Shown here one piece after another: positions 12,901 to 27,900 of a stretch of DNA of 64,000 nt. How positions within the stretch are numbered: the first letter of the stretch is position 1; each line of letters begins with the position of its first letter. The notes below the pieces were generated by a model, which was not told the DNA's origin, did not search any database, and saw only the letters and a list, made by a program, of their open reading frames with translations. A program made the translations under genes and the position numbers. This DNA is from Liolophura sinensis. Its lineage: Eukaryota; Mollusca; Polyplacophora; Chitonida; Chitonidae. The stretch is from positions 9,706,706 to 9,770,705 of the forward strand of contig NC_088296.1 of assembly GCF_032854445.1 (NCBI RefSeq), written 5' to 3'.

Positions 12901-15900
12901 CGAGCTTGAGGCTGACCATGTCGATGCAGTAGGAAAATACAAGGACATTGTTCACATGACTGCAGAAGAACTAGAGTCTTATGGTGAAGTTGCTGCTATA
13001 ACTGAAAATGTGGACTTTTTGGACGAAGATTCCGAGGACCATTCAAATGTCAGTGTATCTGTGACAACTGATGTACAGCCTGAGGAAGAGGCTGCATCCA
13101 CCACGACAGTTGGTGTCTTGGAAGAAAGTGTGGAAACAGAGAATCTGTCCGAAAACCCTAATAAGGAAAATCTCGACTGGCAGCAAGCTTGGATGTCAGA
13201 TGAATCTCAACAAGATAGCTGTGCAGCACAGGCTATCGTGACTGAACAAGATGCTGTTGGTCACGAAAAACTAGTAACAGAAGATCAACAGTTCACAGCA
13301 AACGATGCCGCAAACAGCGAAAATGTTCATGATAAAACCAAACCCGAAGTGCAGTTTGAAACAAGCATGGGTATTCTTCCAGATGAAAAGCACACATCCA
13401 GCACTTTGTCTGAAGGAAAATCAGTTCAGAGTCCAGAAGAAAGATTGCGATTAGCACATAAAGAGATCTATGAACAAATATTAGGCCAGTCTGAAGTTAC
13501 ATCACAAGCTTCTTTGTCTGGAGTCGACCTAATGCAGGATAACATATTGGTGGAACAAGCAGCTTTGTTTAGACTTGAGTCGGAAGCAGGCCACTTCGCG
13601 GTTATGCTGGAAGGGATGTCTCAAGAAAGACCGACACAAACTTTTCATCCAGAAGAAACAGCTACATCGGAAATTCGGGTTGACGAAGAAGAAATATCAG
13701 AAAGTCAACAGACACCTGAAAGTAAGTCAGAAGAAGTTATTGTATCCGAAGGTCACATGGAAGATTCACTTGTATGTGAAAGAGTGACACCAGAAAAGAC
13801 GCCTGATGTGACCGTTCGGGAAAACCCGATAGAAGTATTGTCATCTGAAACAGATTTGATGCAGGACACATTAGATGAAGACAAGCAGGTTGCTTTTAAA
13901 TTGCAGATAAAGTCAGAAAGCTTTGCTGTGATTTTGGAAGATGTTTCATCAGATGATCAGCCCGAAGAATTGCTCGAATCTGACAGTCCCCAAGAAAAAC
14001 TGTCAATGAAAGTATTATCGGAAAATCAGCAAGAACAAACGCAGATAGCAGAAAATGAACGAGAAGAAACGCTGATTTCAGAAATTGAGGCAAATGATAC
14101 TGGACCAACAGAAAGTAAGATGGGAACAAGTGTTTGTGCATGGTCAGAAACACCATTACAAGAAAATCAAACAGAGATATTACCAACACCTGAAAGTCAA
14201 CAAAGTACTATGGGCCAATCTGAGGAACCAAGGATAGCAAGAGGTCAACCAGGAGAAATATTCGAATCAGAAATCCTCATGGAAGACTCTCCTGTATTGG
14301 ACAGTGCACGAGTTGAAAAATCTGTTGTGGAAAGCCATGTTGAAGACGTGTCTGCGTCTAAAATAGATTTTATGCAGGACACCTTAGGCGTAGATCCGCA
14401 AACTCTGTTAAGGTTACAGACGCCATCAGAAGGTGTTGATGTGAAACAAGTTTTCTCATCGGAAGATGTACCAGATAATTTGCCAGGATCGGTCAGGCCT
14501 CTGGAAGAAACAGAATATCCTGAAAACAAAACAGCAATATCAGAGAGTCAGTCAGTGGAGACGGGAGAATTAGAAACTGGAGAAGTGAAGGTACTAGATC
14601 ATAAATCACATGAAATATCAGAAAGTAGGGTAAATCAGATGGAAGATAAAGAAACAGAAGAAACTCCACCAGAAGTAACTCTGATATCAGATAGTAGGGT
14701 AAATCAGATGGAAGATAAAGAAACAGAAGAAACTCCACCAGAAGTAACTCTGATATCAGAAAGTAGGGTAAATCAGATGGAAGATAAAGAAACAGAAGAA
14801 ACTCCACCAGAAGTAACTCTGATATCAGAAAGTAGGGTAAATCAGATGGAAGATAAAGAAACAGAAGAAACTCCACCAGAAGTAACTCTGATATCAGAAA
14901 GTAGGGTAAATCAGATGGAAGATAAAGAAACAGAAGAAACTCCACCAGAAGTAACTCTGATATCAGAAAGTAGGGTAAATCAGATGGAAGATAAAGAAAC
15001 AGAAGAAACTCCACCAGAAGTAACTCTGATATCAGATAGTAGGGTAAATCAGATGGAGGATAAAGAAACAGAAGAAACTCCACCAGAATTAACTCTGATA
15101 TCAGAAAGTAGGGTAAATCAGATGGAAGATAAAGAAACAGAAGAAACTCCACCAGAAGTAACTCTGATATCAGAAAGTAGGGTAAATCAGATGGAAGATA
15201 AAGAAACAGAAGAAACTCCACCAGAATTAACTCTGATATCAGAAAGTAGGGTAAATCAGATGGAAGATAAAGAAACAGAAGAAACTCCACCAGAAGTAAC
15301 TCTGATATCAGAAAGTAGGGTAAATCAGATGGAAGATAAAGAAACAGAAGAAACTCCACCAGAAGTAACTCTGATATCAGATAGTAGGGTAAATCAGATG
15401 GAAGATAAAGAAACAGAAGAAACTCCACCAGAAGTAACTCTGATATCAGAAAGTAGGGTAAATCAGATGGAAGATAAAGAAACAGAAGAAACTCCACCAG
15501 AAGTAACTCTGATATCAGATAGTAGGGTAAATCAGATGGAAGATAAAGAAACAGAAGAAACTCCACCAGAAGTAACTCTGATATCAGATAGTAAGCCAGA
15601 ACAAGTCCTTGTATCAGACACCGATTCTCTTTTATTAAAAGGTGTGACAGAAGGAAAACCATCAGACACGACGGTTGTTCAAAATGAGGCCAAAGAAGTA
15701 TTACCTGAAAGGGATTTGGTTCAGGACACCTTAGGTGAAGAACAGCATGTTGTTTTTAGATTACAAACCCAAGCAGAACGTTTTGCTGTGATGTTGGAAG
15801 ATGTTGCAGTAGAAAGTCAACCAGAAGAAACTGTGGAATCAGAAAGACTATTAAACGAAACATCAATATCTGAAATTATGCTGGAGGATGTCCACGAATC

Positions 15901-18900
15901 AGAAACCTGGACATCTGAAAAGCAACCAAAAGAAGCACTACTACCAGAAAGTCAGTCAGCACATACACAGCCAACAGAACACAGAACAGAAGAAACGTTT
16001 GTGGGAAGTCAGGTAAATGATACTGGCGAAACAGAAAGAGACAAACAAGACAGTCATCCGGAAGTAGCATTGTTAGCAGATAGCAGGGCAAAAGAAGCTC
16101 TCGTATCAGAGCTTGAGCGTCAAGTAGAGAATGTGATAAAAGATATGCCATCAGACATAACAGGTACGGAAAGCCAGGCAGAAGTGTTATCTGCAACAGA
16201 TTTGGTAGAGGACACGTTCTGTGAGGACCAGCATTCTGTATTCAGATTGCAGACACAGGCAGATGGCCATGCTGTCACGCTGGAAGATTTTTCATCAGCG
16301 TATCAGCCAGAGGATTTAACGGTCTGTGATAGTCTTCAAGAAAAAACTGTGATATCAGAAAGTCAGTCTGAACCGAAAGATGTATCAGAATATGAACCAG
16401 AAGTATCATTGATATCAGAAAACCGGTTAAATGAGGCTGAAAAACCAGAAAGTCAAACAGCATTATTGCCATTAGAAGTGGAACTGGAAGGAGTCCTGAC
16501 AAATGAGCGTGGAGAAAACGAAAGGTGTGACATTCAGCAGCATGAAACACAATCTTCAGTATTCTTGTCAGAAGAAGCTCAAGTATCGAAAGAAAATATG
16601 GAAGATTCACTTGTAATTAAAAGTGAGACACCAGGAAAAACATGTAACATGGCAGGAAGCCTAGTGGACCATGTGTTATGTGAAACAGATTTGGTACAGG
16701 ACACATTAGGAGACGATCAAAAGACTGTTTTTAGATTGAAGACACAAGCAGAAGGCATTGCAGTGATGTTAGATGCTCCTTGTGCAGAAGAGGATTTGTC
16801 AGAAAATCAAACAGTTGAAATACTGGCATCTGGTTATCTTCAAGAAAATACCAAGACCTCACAAAGTCCATCTGAAGAATTATCAATTAGAGAAAGTGAG
16901 CCAGGAGAGAGCGAGGAATTCGAAAGTGAGCGAGCAGAAACAGTGATTCCAGAAACACAAACAGGTGCGAGTAACACATCAGAAATCCCAGAAGCACTGG
17001 CAACAGTCGTCCAACAAAAAGAAACCTTGATAACAGATATCCAGGAAGTGAAAACATGGGACAAGCAGCCAGAAGAAATACTTATTTCAGATGTCAGATT
17101 AGAAGACCCTTTGATAGAACATATTCTTAAAGAAGAATCTGAAAACCAACCTAAAGAAACAACATTCGTAGGCCAGTCTGAAATAGCACAAACTCCAGAA
17201 AATCAAGAAGGTACCCTAGAAAGCCTATCGGAGGAAACCTGTACATCAAAGAATCAGTCAGATGTGCTCGTATCGAGAAATCTGACGGAAGATTCACTTT
17301 TGACAGAAAGTGTACCAGATGAAAACACTTCGGAAACCAGTGATATTCAAAGCCAGTTGGAAGAAGTTTGTGGATCTGAAACCGATTTGATACTGGACAC
17401 CTTAGGTGAAGACCAGCGGGCTGTTTTTAAGTTACAGACACAGGTGGAAAGCTTTGCTGTGATGGTTGATGCTTCCCCTCTGGAACATGTTTTATTATCA
17501 GAAAAGCAAGCAGAAGAATCTCGGCCATTAGAAAATGAACAAGGGGATACAGTATTAATGTCACAGAGTCAGGCAGCAGAAATACTGATATTAGAAAGTC
17601 AGACTAGTGAGAGTGGAGCAGCGGAGTATCTGACAGAAGAAACAGCATTTGACAGGCAACTGGAAGAAGCTCTGATTAGAAAGAAACAACAAGAAGAAAT
17701 GTACATCAGTACTGAAGAAGAAACTGTCATATCATATTGTCTCCCGGAGTTGTCGGAAAGTCTACAAAAAGAGACACATTTGTCGGAAAGCCAGTCAGAT
17801 GAAATATCGGTATGTGAAACTAATTTGCTTCAAGATGAGTCATTTGAATCCCAGCATGAAATCTTCAGGCTTCAGTCACAAGCTTCAAGTATTCCAGTGA
17901 TGATAAGTCAGCCTTCACAAGCGAGAAGTTTCATACACCGTGAACAAACGGAAGAAAACTTTAAGTCAGAACCAGTCGTGATGTCAAAAAGTGAACAAAC
18001 AGTTACTGGTCAGGAGCGGAGAGACGAGAGCACCATGGAAGACATTTTTCAACCTAATGGAGATGACCAAACAAGGGTTGATACTGTCAGCAAAGTCATA
18101 GCTGTTTCTGATCTTCAAAATTTATCGGAGACTGCAGTCACACACCACGAAGATGTTTTGATTGGTAATGCAACTATTTTCTCAGCCTTTGATGAGCTTG
18201 AAGAGGATCACACCCAAATGCTGGACAACAGCAGAGCAGTGACTGCAGATAGCGAATACCCAGAAATTCCAGTTGTAGGTTCTTCGTATCTAAGACCATC
18301 ACTTAGCTCTGACAATTCAGCTTCTGCTTTGGATGGTGAATCCAACAGTTGGGAAGATCTTGTTGATAATGAATCTGACGTTGAAGTAGGAATTGATGCT
18401 GTTGCATTTGAAAATGATGAGAGTATGGATTCAACCATTCCAGGCAAAGAGGATAAAAGACCACTTGAGGAACAAATTGCAGAAGTCGACTGCGCTGTAA
18501 TCGGAGAAATCGAAGATTCAAAACCAGCTTTTGTCACATTGGAAGAAAATGCCAGAAGAAACCTTGAAGATCAAGTTGATGAGATCGATAAGCTTTTGGA
18601 TAATGAAATTTTCATCAATCAGAGTTTGCATTCTCCTTCCTTGACAGAAGACATCAGTAATGGCTTAGTTTTCCAGACTGAGTCAGATTCTTCTGTATTA
18701 GCAGCAACAAGTGCAGTGACAGAGATTGGTAACAATATTCCGTCAACCGTTTCTGAAGCTTGTATTCAGGATGATTCATGGAACCAAGACAAATCAGAAC
18801 TAAATTCGGGACAATCAGGCAGTATTACCACTCATGAATTTGAGCCACAAGCACCTGCTGAGACACAGGCTTCGTCTATCAACGGGATTTTTGATTCAGA

Positions 18901-21900
18901 ACCTGTAGATGTTGATCAGGAAGTGGAAGTGGAGTTGAAAGCCAGTGATAAACTTGAGGCAGAAGCACCTGCTGAGACACAGGCATCGTCGATCAAAGAG
19001 ACTTTGGATTCACAACCTGTAGATGTTGATCAGGAAGTGGAAATGGAGTTGAAAGCCAGTGATAAACTTGAGGCACAAGTACCTGCTGAAACAAAGGCAT
19101 CGTTGATCAAAGAGACTTTTGATTTAGAACCTGTAGATGTTGATCAGGAAGTGGAAATGGAGTTGAAAGCCAGTGATAAACTTGACGCACAAGTACCTGC
19201 TGAAACAAAGGCATCGTTGATCAAAGAGACTTTTGATTCAGAACCTGTAGACGTTCATCAGGAAGTGGAAATGGAGTTGAAAGCCAGTGATAAACTTGAG
19301 GCACAAGCACCTGCTGAAACAAAGGCACCGTTGATCAAAGAGACTTTTGATTTAGAACCTGTAGATGTTGAACAGGAAGTGGAAATGGAGTTGAAAGCCA
19401 GTGATAAACTTGAGCCACAAGTACCTGCTGAAACAAAGGCATCGTTGATCAAAGAGACTTTTGATTCAGAACCTGTAGATGTTGAACAGGAAGTGGAAAT
19501 GGAGTTGAAAGCCAGTGATAAACTTGAGGCACAAGCACCTGCTGAAACACCGGCATCGTCGATCAAAGAGACTTTGGATTCAGAACCTGTAGATGTTGAA
19601 CAGGAAGTGGAAATGGAGTTGAAAGCCAGTGATGACTGCTCTGAGCCATCTAGATCGTTAATCCCAGGAACCCCGCTGACTCAGGAGCAGTCTCAGCTAG
19701 TTGATGACCTTTGCTCTGTATACTACCAAAGAGAAATGGCTTTAAGGTCACCTGTTCTTGGTGAGCCTGTGGCAGTTTCTAGTGCAAATGTCGCTGAAAT
19801 GATGGCTGCCAATGAAAGTATTAACAAACAATATATGAACACGGATGAGTTAGCGAAGACCTCTCCAGATGAAGTGTCACAAAATGAAAAACACGTTTTA
19901 GATGAACACCTGGCTATTCTAGGGAATGAAACTGCAGGAGTAACAGAAAGTGGCGCCGATGTTGATAATTCGGTTACAACTCGTCACGAAAGCCCAACAG
20001 TAGAAGAGGCAAGTCCTGACAACTCTCCTGCTGTTTCAAGAGCTGACGTCGCAGAAATGATTGCAGTCAATGAGAAAATCACTGAGCAGTACAAGAACAG
20101 GTGTGAAATGCCCAACATACCTGGTGGTAATGGTAACGAAACATCTGAAGAAGAGTTAGAAAGCTTGGAATCTACCGAGCAAAGCTATGCGGCCACCAGG
20201 GAAGCTATGGAATCCATTGAAGGTGGAATGAGGACAGAGTATTTTACATACTCTGAAGAAAGTGCGACTAAAGAGTTAGTCACTAGTATAGGTGACCAGA
20301 CTGTGAACACATCGGAAACCAGAGACAAATATAGGCCAGATACATCACATGTTTCACCCTTTGGAACCAGCAGAAGGAAAATTGACAAAGAAAGTTTTGA
20401 TTATTCAAGTGAAGAAGACTATCAGTCTGCTGAAGAAGTAGATCAGGGACCTCAGATTCCCATCATTACACTGACATCAACAGATCAGTTCTCCCCAACA
20501 GAAGACTCCAAAGAACTTTTCTTCGTCGAAACTGAAGAAGGAATGACAGACGACGTCCAGGAGTCCAACAACTTGGATGATATCTCAAGTTTGGATGCTC
20601 TTGGAGGAGATTTAGGTGATATGTATGTTTCCGATAACTTGTCCCAATGCTCTGAACACTCTGTGAGATACTTCGAGCTAGACGAGGCTACCGCAGAGGC
20701 ACCGTTTGAACCAAGGTCACCAATCGAAGGAAACATTAGACCTGCTGGTGGGTACTACGGAAGCCACAGCGATGGGTTTGACTTTGTAGCTCCTGTCCGA
20801 GGGCGAGAAACAGAATGGAAAACTGACATCAGCGCTGACAAAGAAGTAAAGGAAAGTCTAACACTTAGTGTCACGGATGGGTATTCTTCTGATAGCATGT
20901 CCGTTGAAAGCCTGGAAGCAAGCTTTGACGAGGACGATATGCTGCCTGTTGAGATAACAAAAACAAACCACATCCCCCCGACAGCATTACCAGGACTAGA
21001 AGACAGATTCATGGGAATTGTGGAGGAAGAATCTGCTTTACATGTCACAGAAGTCAAAAGTCTTGACCACGTAGAAAACCTGCAAACTAATCAGGTTATG
21101 GCTGTTTTGGAAGCTCAGCAATCACTCCCCGTTGAACTTGTCTCTGAAGAAGTGGAGATGGTGTGTCCTGGGAGTACGGATACGAAGGATGCAACTGAAA
21201 CTTTTGTGGACGAAGACGTTGAACCAGAAGATGCACCAAAGATCAAGGAGATCACGGAGAAGAGTCTTGTGTCTGAACCTTTGGAGTATGTTGAACATGC
21301 CATTAAAAAGCAGGACTCGTGCGTGGCATCTTTAACCATGCAGGAAGTCCAACAAACGGTTTCTGGAGCACATTCTGGGTTAACAGAAGAAATGGAGATA
21401 CATGATACGAGTGAAGAGATTGGAGTATCCCAGAAACCAGTCGAGGACTTTGATGATGAACCAGCAAATGAAGAATTTAGGCCAATGGAGACAGAAGACA
21501 AAGTTGCCATTGAAGTTAGACAGGATCCGCCATTTAACACAGACACATCAAAACAAGACCTATCATTAGGCCAAATTACACTTGATGAAACAGGTCTAGT
21601 CGTAACTGAGAGCCAAGAATGTATAGATGGTATGGAGAATTCTGCACCTAAAGATGAGAGCATGTTTAGAGACAAAGAAGCTTTCATGCCTGTAGATTAC
21701 GACTCTGCAGAATCTGGAAATCAAGATGAGTATGAGTTGAGTAGTCCAATGGGCGAAAATTGCGAAATTCAACCCGACGATGAACATGTGTGTGAAAAGG
21801 AGCAAGACGAACACTTCATGATTGGGATACCAGTACCAGAGGAAGAGGACAAACCCCAGAAAACAGAGGAAGAACTTGTAACTGAAAAGTTAGTTCTGGG

Positions 21901-24900
21901 GGAAGAAGTTGCAACTGATGCAACACCAGAAGAAAGAACTAAATACCTAGAGCAAGAACAAGTAAACACAACTGATAAATCAGAACAGGAAAAAGTCAAA
22001 ACGGAGGAGCTAGTAGCCATGGATGAAGTGATGTCCAAAAACACACTTGAACCTGAAGAAGAGAAAGGTGAGACCACAAAGAAGTTGGGCCAAGGTGTGA
22101 CACGAGAGGAGTCAAAGCAAGACACAGATTTCACAATTGAGAAACTAAATCATGATATCACAGTAGAGACAACAAAACAAGACTTTGATGACACCACTCA
22201 AAATTATCACCTAGACGTGACTGTTGAGGAATCACTAAAACATGAAGAATATACGATTGAGACACCAGAACAACCTGGAGATGTGAGAACTGGAGAACAA
22301 CAAACAGGGGAAGCTGATAAAACTGAGACTTTAGGAGATGTTGACGTTGTAAGAACTGAAGAACTTGAATATGTGTCAACCGATAAAGCAGGAGATAACG
22401 TTCTAACTGCTGAAGAACAAGCAGTCGCTACTAAGAAACCAGAACAAGATGTAGAAACTGCAATCAGAACGGAAAAGCCAGAAAAAGATGTAGCAGTTGA
22501 AAGAGCAGGACAAGAAGTCGCATGGTTAGAACCAGATGCTTATGTCATAACTGAGATCCCAGTCCAAGAAAGAGATATATATATCACAGCAGAGAAACCA
22601 GTAAGTGATGAAATATCATTAGAAAAACCTGTGCTCGACGAAGACATCAGAGCAGAGAAACCAGTGCAGGATAAGATCGCAGCAGAAAAACCTGTTCTCG
22701 ACGAAGACATCACAGCAGAGACACCTGTACAAGAACAGATCACAGCAGAGGAAGCAGTACTGGGTGAAGAGTTGACAACAGACAAACCAGTTCAATCTGA
22801 AGAGATCTTAGCAGAGAAACCTGAACTAGACGAAACCATCTCAGCAGAAAAACCAGTACAAGTGGAAGATATCACAGCAGAGAAACAAGTACAAGATGAA
22901 GAGATCACAGCAGAGGAAGCAGTACTGGATGAAGAGATCACAGCAGAGAAACCAGTACTGGATGAAGATGTCCAAGCAGAGAAACTAGTACTAGATGAAG
23001 AGATCACAGCAGAGGAAGCAATACTGGATGAAGAGATGACAACAGAGAAACCAGTTCAATATGAAGAGATCTTAGCAGAGAAACCTGAACTAGACGAAAC
23101 CATTTCAGCAGAAAAACCAGTACAAGAGGAAGAGATCACAGCAGAGGAAGCAGTACAAGATGAAGATATCACAGCAGAGAAACCAGTACAAGATGAAGAT
23201 ATCACAGCAGAGAAACCAGTACTGGATGAAGAGATCACAGCAGAGAAACCAGTTCAATATGAAGAAATCTTAGCAGAGAAACCTGAACTAGACGAAACCA
23301 TTTCAGCAGAAAAACCAGTACAAGTGGAAGATATCACAGCAGAGAAACAAGTACAAGATGAAGAGATCACAGCAGAGGAAGCAGTACTGGATGAAGAGAT
23401 CACAGCAGAGAAACCAGTACTGGATGAAGATGTCCAAGCAGAGAAACTAGTACTAGATGAAGAGATCACAGCAGAGAAACCAGTACTGGATGAAGAGATC
23501 ACAGCAGAGGAAGCTGTACAAGATGAAGATATCACAGCAGAGGAAGCAGTACTAGATGAAGATATCACAGCAGAGAAACCAGTACTGGATGAAGAGATCA
23601 CAACAGAGAAACCAGTACTGGATGAAGATGTCCAAGCAGAGAAACTAGTACTAGATGAAGAGATCACAGCAGAGAAACAAGTACAAGATGAAGAGATCAC
23701 AGCAGAGAAACAAGTACAAGATGAAGAGATCACAGCAGAGGAAGCAGTACTGGATGAAGAGATCACAGCAGAGAAACCAGTACTGGATGAAGATGTCCAA
23801 GCAGAGAAACTAGTACTAGATGAAGAGATCACAGCAGAGAAACCAGTACTGGATGAAGAGATCACAGCAGAGGAAGCTGTACAAGATGAAGATATCACAG
23901 CAGAGGAAGCAGTACTAGATGAAGATATCACAGCAGAGAAACCAGTACTGGATGAAGAGATCACAACAGACAAACCAGTTCAATATGAAGAGATCACAGC
24001 AGAGGAAGCAGTACAAGATGAAGATATCACAGCAGAGGAAGCAGTACTAGATGAAGATATCACAGCAGAGAAACCAGTTCAATATGAAGAGATCACAGCA
24101 GAGGAAGCAGGACAAGATGAAGATATCACAGCAAAGGAAGCAGTACTAGATGAAGATATCACAGCAGAGAAACCAATACTGGATGAAGAGATCACAGCAG
24201 AGGAAGCAATACTGGATGAAGAGATTACAGCAGAGAAACCAGTTCAATATGAAGAGATCTTAGCAGAGAAACCTGAACTAGACGAAACCATTTCAGCAGA
24301 AAAACCAGTACAAGATGAAGATATCACAGCAGAGAAACCAGTACTGGATGAAGATATCACAGCAGAGAAACCAGTTCAATATGAAGAGATCACAGCAGAG
24401 GAAGCAGTACGAGATGAAGATATCACAGCAGAGGAAGCAGTACTAGATGAAGATATCACAGCAGAGAAACCAGTACTGGATGAAGAGATCACAACAGACA
24501 AACCAGTTCAATATGAAGAGATCACAGCAGAGGAAGCAGTACAAGATGAAGATATCACAGCAGAGAAACCAGTACAAGAGGAAGATATCACAGCAGAGAA
24601 ACCAGTACTGGATGAAGATATCACAGCAGAGAAACCAGTTCAAGATGAAGAGATCACAGCAGAGGAAGCAGTACTGGTTGAAGATATCACAGCAGAGAAA
24701 CCAGTACTGGATGAAGAGATCACAGCAGAGAAACCAGTTCAATATGAAGAGATCTTAGCAGAGAAACCTGAACGAGACGAAACCATTTCAGCAGAAAAAC
24801 CAGTACAAGAGGAAGAGATCACAGCAGAGGAAGCAGTACAAGATGAAGATATCACAGCAGAGAAACCAGTACAAGATGAAGATATCACAGCAGAGAAACC

Positions 24901-27900
24901 AGTACTGGATGAAGAGATCACAGCAGAGAAACCAGTTCAATATGAAGAGATCTTAGCAGAGAAACCTGAACTAGACGAAACCATTTCAGCAGAAAAACCA
25001 GTACAAGAGGAAGATATCACAGCAGAGAAACCAGTACAAGAGGAAGATATCACAGCAGAGAAACCAGTACTGGATGAAGATATCACAGCAGAGAAACCAG
25101 TTCAATATGAAGAGATCACAGCAGAGGAAGCAGTACTGGTTGAAGATATCACAGCAGAGAAACCAGTACTGGATGAAGAGATCACAGCAGAGGAAGCAGT
25201 ACAAGATGAAGATATCACAGCAGAGGAAGCAGTACTAGATGAAGATATCACAGCAGAGAAACCAGTACTGGATGAAGAGATCACAACAGACAAACCAGTT
25301 CAATATGAAGAGATCACAGCAGAGGAAGCAGTACAAGATGAAGATATCACAGCAGAGGAAGCAGTACTAGATGAAGATATCACAGCAGAGAAACCAATAC
25401 TGGATGAAGAGATCACAGCAGAGGAAGGAATACTGGATGAAGAGATCACAGCAGAGAAACCAGTTCAATATGAAGAGATCTTAGCAGAGAAACCTGAACT
25501 AGACGAAACCATTTCAGCAGAAAAACCAGTACAAGATGAAGATATCACAGCAGAGAAACCAGTACAAGAGGAAGATATCACAGCAGAGAAACCAGTACTG
25601 GATGAAGATATCACAGCAGAGAAACCAGTTCAATATGAAGAGATCACAGCAGAGGAAGCAGTACTGGATGAAGATATCACAGCAGAGAAACCAGTACTGG
25701 ATGAAGAGATCACAGCAGAGGAAGCAGAACGAGATGAAGATATCACAGCAGAGGAAGCAGTACTAGATGAAGATATCACAGCAGAGAAACCAGTACTGGA
25801 TGAAGAGATCACAGCAGAGAAACCAGTTCAATATGAAGAGATCTTAGCAGAGAAACCTGAACTAGACGAAACCATTTCAGCAGAAAAACCAGTACAAGAG
25901 GAAGATATCACAGCAGAGAAACCAGTACAAGAGGAAGATATCACAGCAGAGAAACCAGTACTGGATGAAGATATCACAGCAGAGAAACCAGTTCAATATG
26001 AAGAGATCACAGCAGAGGAAGCAGTACTGGTTGAAGATATCACAGCAGAGAAACCAGTACTGGATGAAGAGATCACAGCAGAGGAAGCAGTACAAGATGA
26101 AGATATCACAGCAGAGGAAGCAGTACTAGATGAAGATATCACAGCAGAGAAACCAGTACTGGATGAAGAGATCACAACAGACAAACCAGTTCAATATGAA
26201 GAGATCACAGCAGAGGAAGCAGTACAAGATGAAGATATCACAGCAGAGGAAGCAGTACTAGATGAAGATATCACAGCAGAGAAACCAATACTGGATGAAG
26301 AGATCACAGCAGAGGAAGGAATACTGGATGAAGAGATCACAGCAGAGAAACCAGTTCAATATGAAGAGATCTTAGCAGAGAAACCTGAACTAGACGAAAC
26401 CATTTCAGCAGAAAAACCAGTACAAGATGAAGATATCACAGCAGAGAAACCAGTACAAGAGGAAGATATCACAGCAGAGAAACCAGTACTGGATGAAGAT
26501 ATCACAGCAGAGAAACCAGTTCAATATGAAGAGATCACAGCAGAGGAAGCAGTACTGGATGAAGATATCACAGCAGAGAAACCAGTACTGGATGAAGAGA
26601 TCACAGCAGAGGAAGCAGAACGAGATGAAGATATCACAGCAGAGGAAGCAGTACTAGATGAAGATATCACAGCAGAGAAACCAGTACTGGATGAAGAGAT
26701 CACAACAGACAAACCAGTTCAATATGAAGAGATTTTAGCAGAGAAACGTGAACTAGACGAAACCATCTCAGCAGAAAAACCAGTACAAGAGGAAGATATC
26801 ACAGCAGAGAAACCAGTACAAGATGAAGATATCACAGCAGAGGAAGCAGTACTAGATGAAGATATCACAGTAGAGGAAGCAGTACTAGATGAAGAGATCA
26901 CAGCAGAGAGACCAGAGATCACAGCAGAGGAAGCAGTACTGGTTGAAGAGATGACAACTGAGAAAGCAGTACTGGATGGAGAGATCACAGCAGAGAAACC
27001 AGTACAGGATGAAGATGTCCAAACAGAGAAACCAGTGCTAGATGAAGAGATCACAGCAGAGGAAGCAATACTGGATGAAGAGATGACAACAGAGAAACCA
27101 GTTCAATATGAAGAGATCTTAGCAGAGAAACCTGAACTAGACGAAACCATTTCAGCAGAAAAACCACTACAAGAGGAAGAGATCACAGCAGAGGAAGCAG
27201 TACTAGATGAAGATATCACAGCAGAGAAACCAGTACTGGATGAAGAGATCACAGCAGAGAAACCAGTTCAATATGAAGAGATCATAGCAGGGGAAGCAGT
27301 ACAAGATGAAGATATCACAGCAGAGGAAGCAGTACTAGATGAAGATATCACAGCAGAGAAACCAATACTGGATGAAGAGATCACAGCAGAGAAACCAGTT
27401 CAATATGAAGAGATCACAGCAGAGGAAGCAGTACAAGATGAAGATATCACAGCAGAGGAAGCAGTACTAGATGAAGAGATCACAGCAGAGAGACCAGAGA
27501 TCACAGCAGAGGAAGCAGTACTGGATGAAGAGATCACAGCAGAGAAACCAGTACTGGATGAAGAGATCACAGCAGAGAAACTAGTTCAATATGAAGAGAT
27601 CACAGCAGAGGAAGCAGTACTAGATGAAGAGATCTCAGCAGACAAAGCAGTACAAGATGAAGATATCACAGCACAGAAACCAGTACTGGATGAAGATGTC
27701 AAAGCAGAGAAACCAGTACAATATGAAGACATTTCAGCACAGAAACCAGTACAAGATGAAGAAATTACAGAAGAGGAAACAGTACTAGATGAAAAGATCT
27801 CAGCAGAGAAACCAGTACTGCATGAAGAGATCACAGCAGAGGAAGCAATACTGGATGAAGAGATCACAACAGAGAAAGCAGTACTGGATGTAGATGTTCA

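Noticed and set aside
14493-15662. Long minus-strand open frame rich in Leu/Phe, like a membrane protein
   Set aside because: It is the exact antisense of the 69-bp array; any tandem repeat whose unit is a multiple of three keeps antisense frames open. No start context or splice signals.
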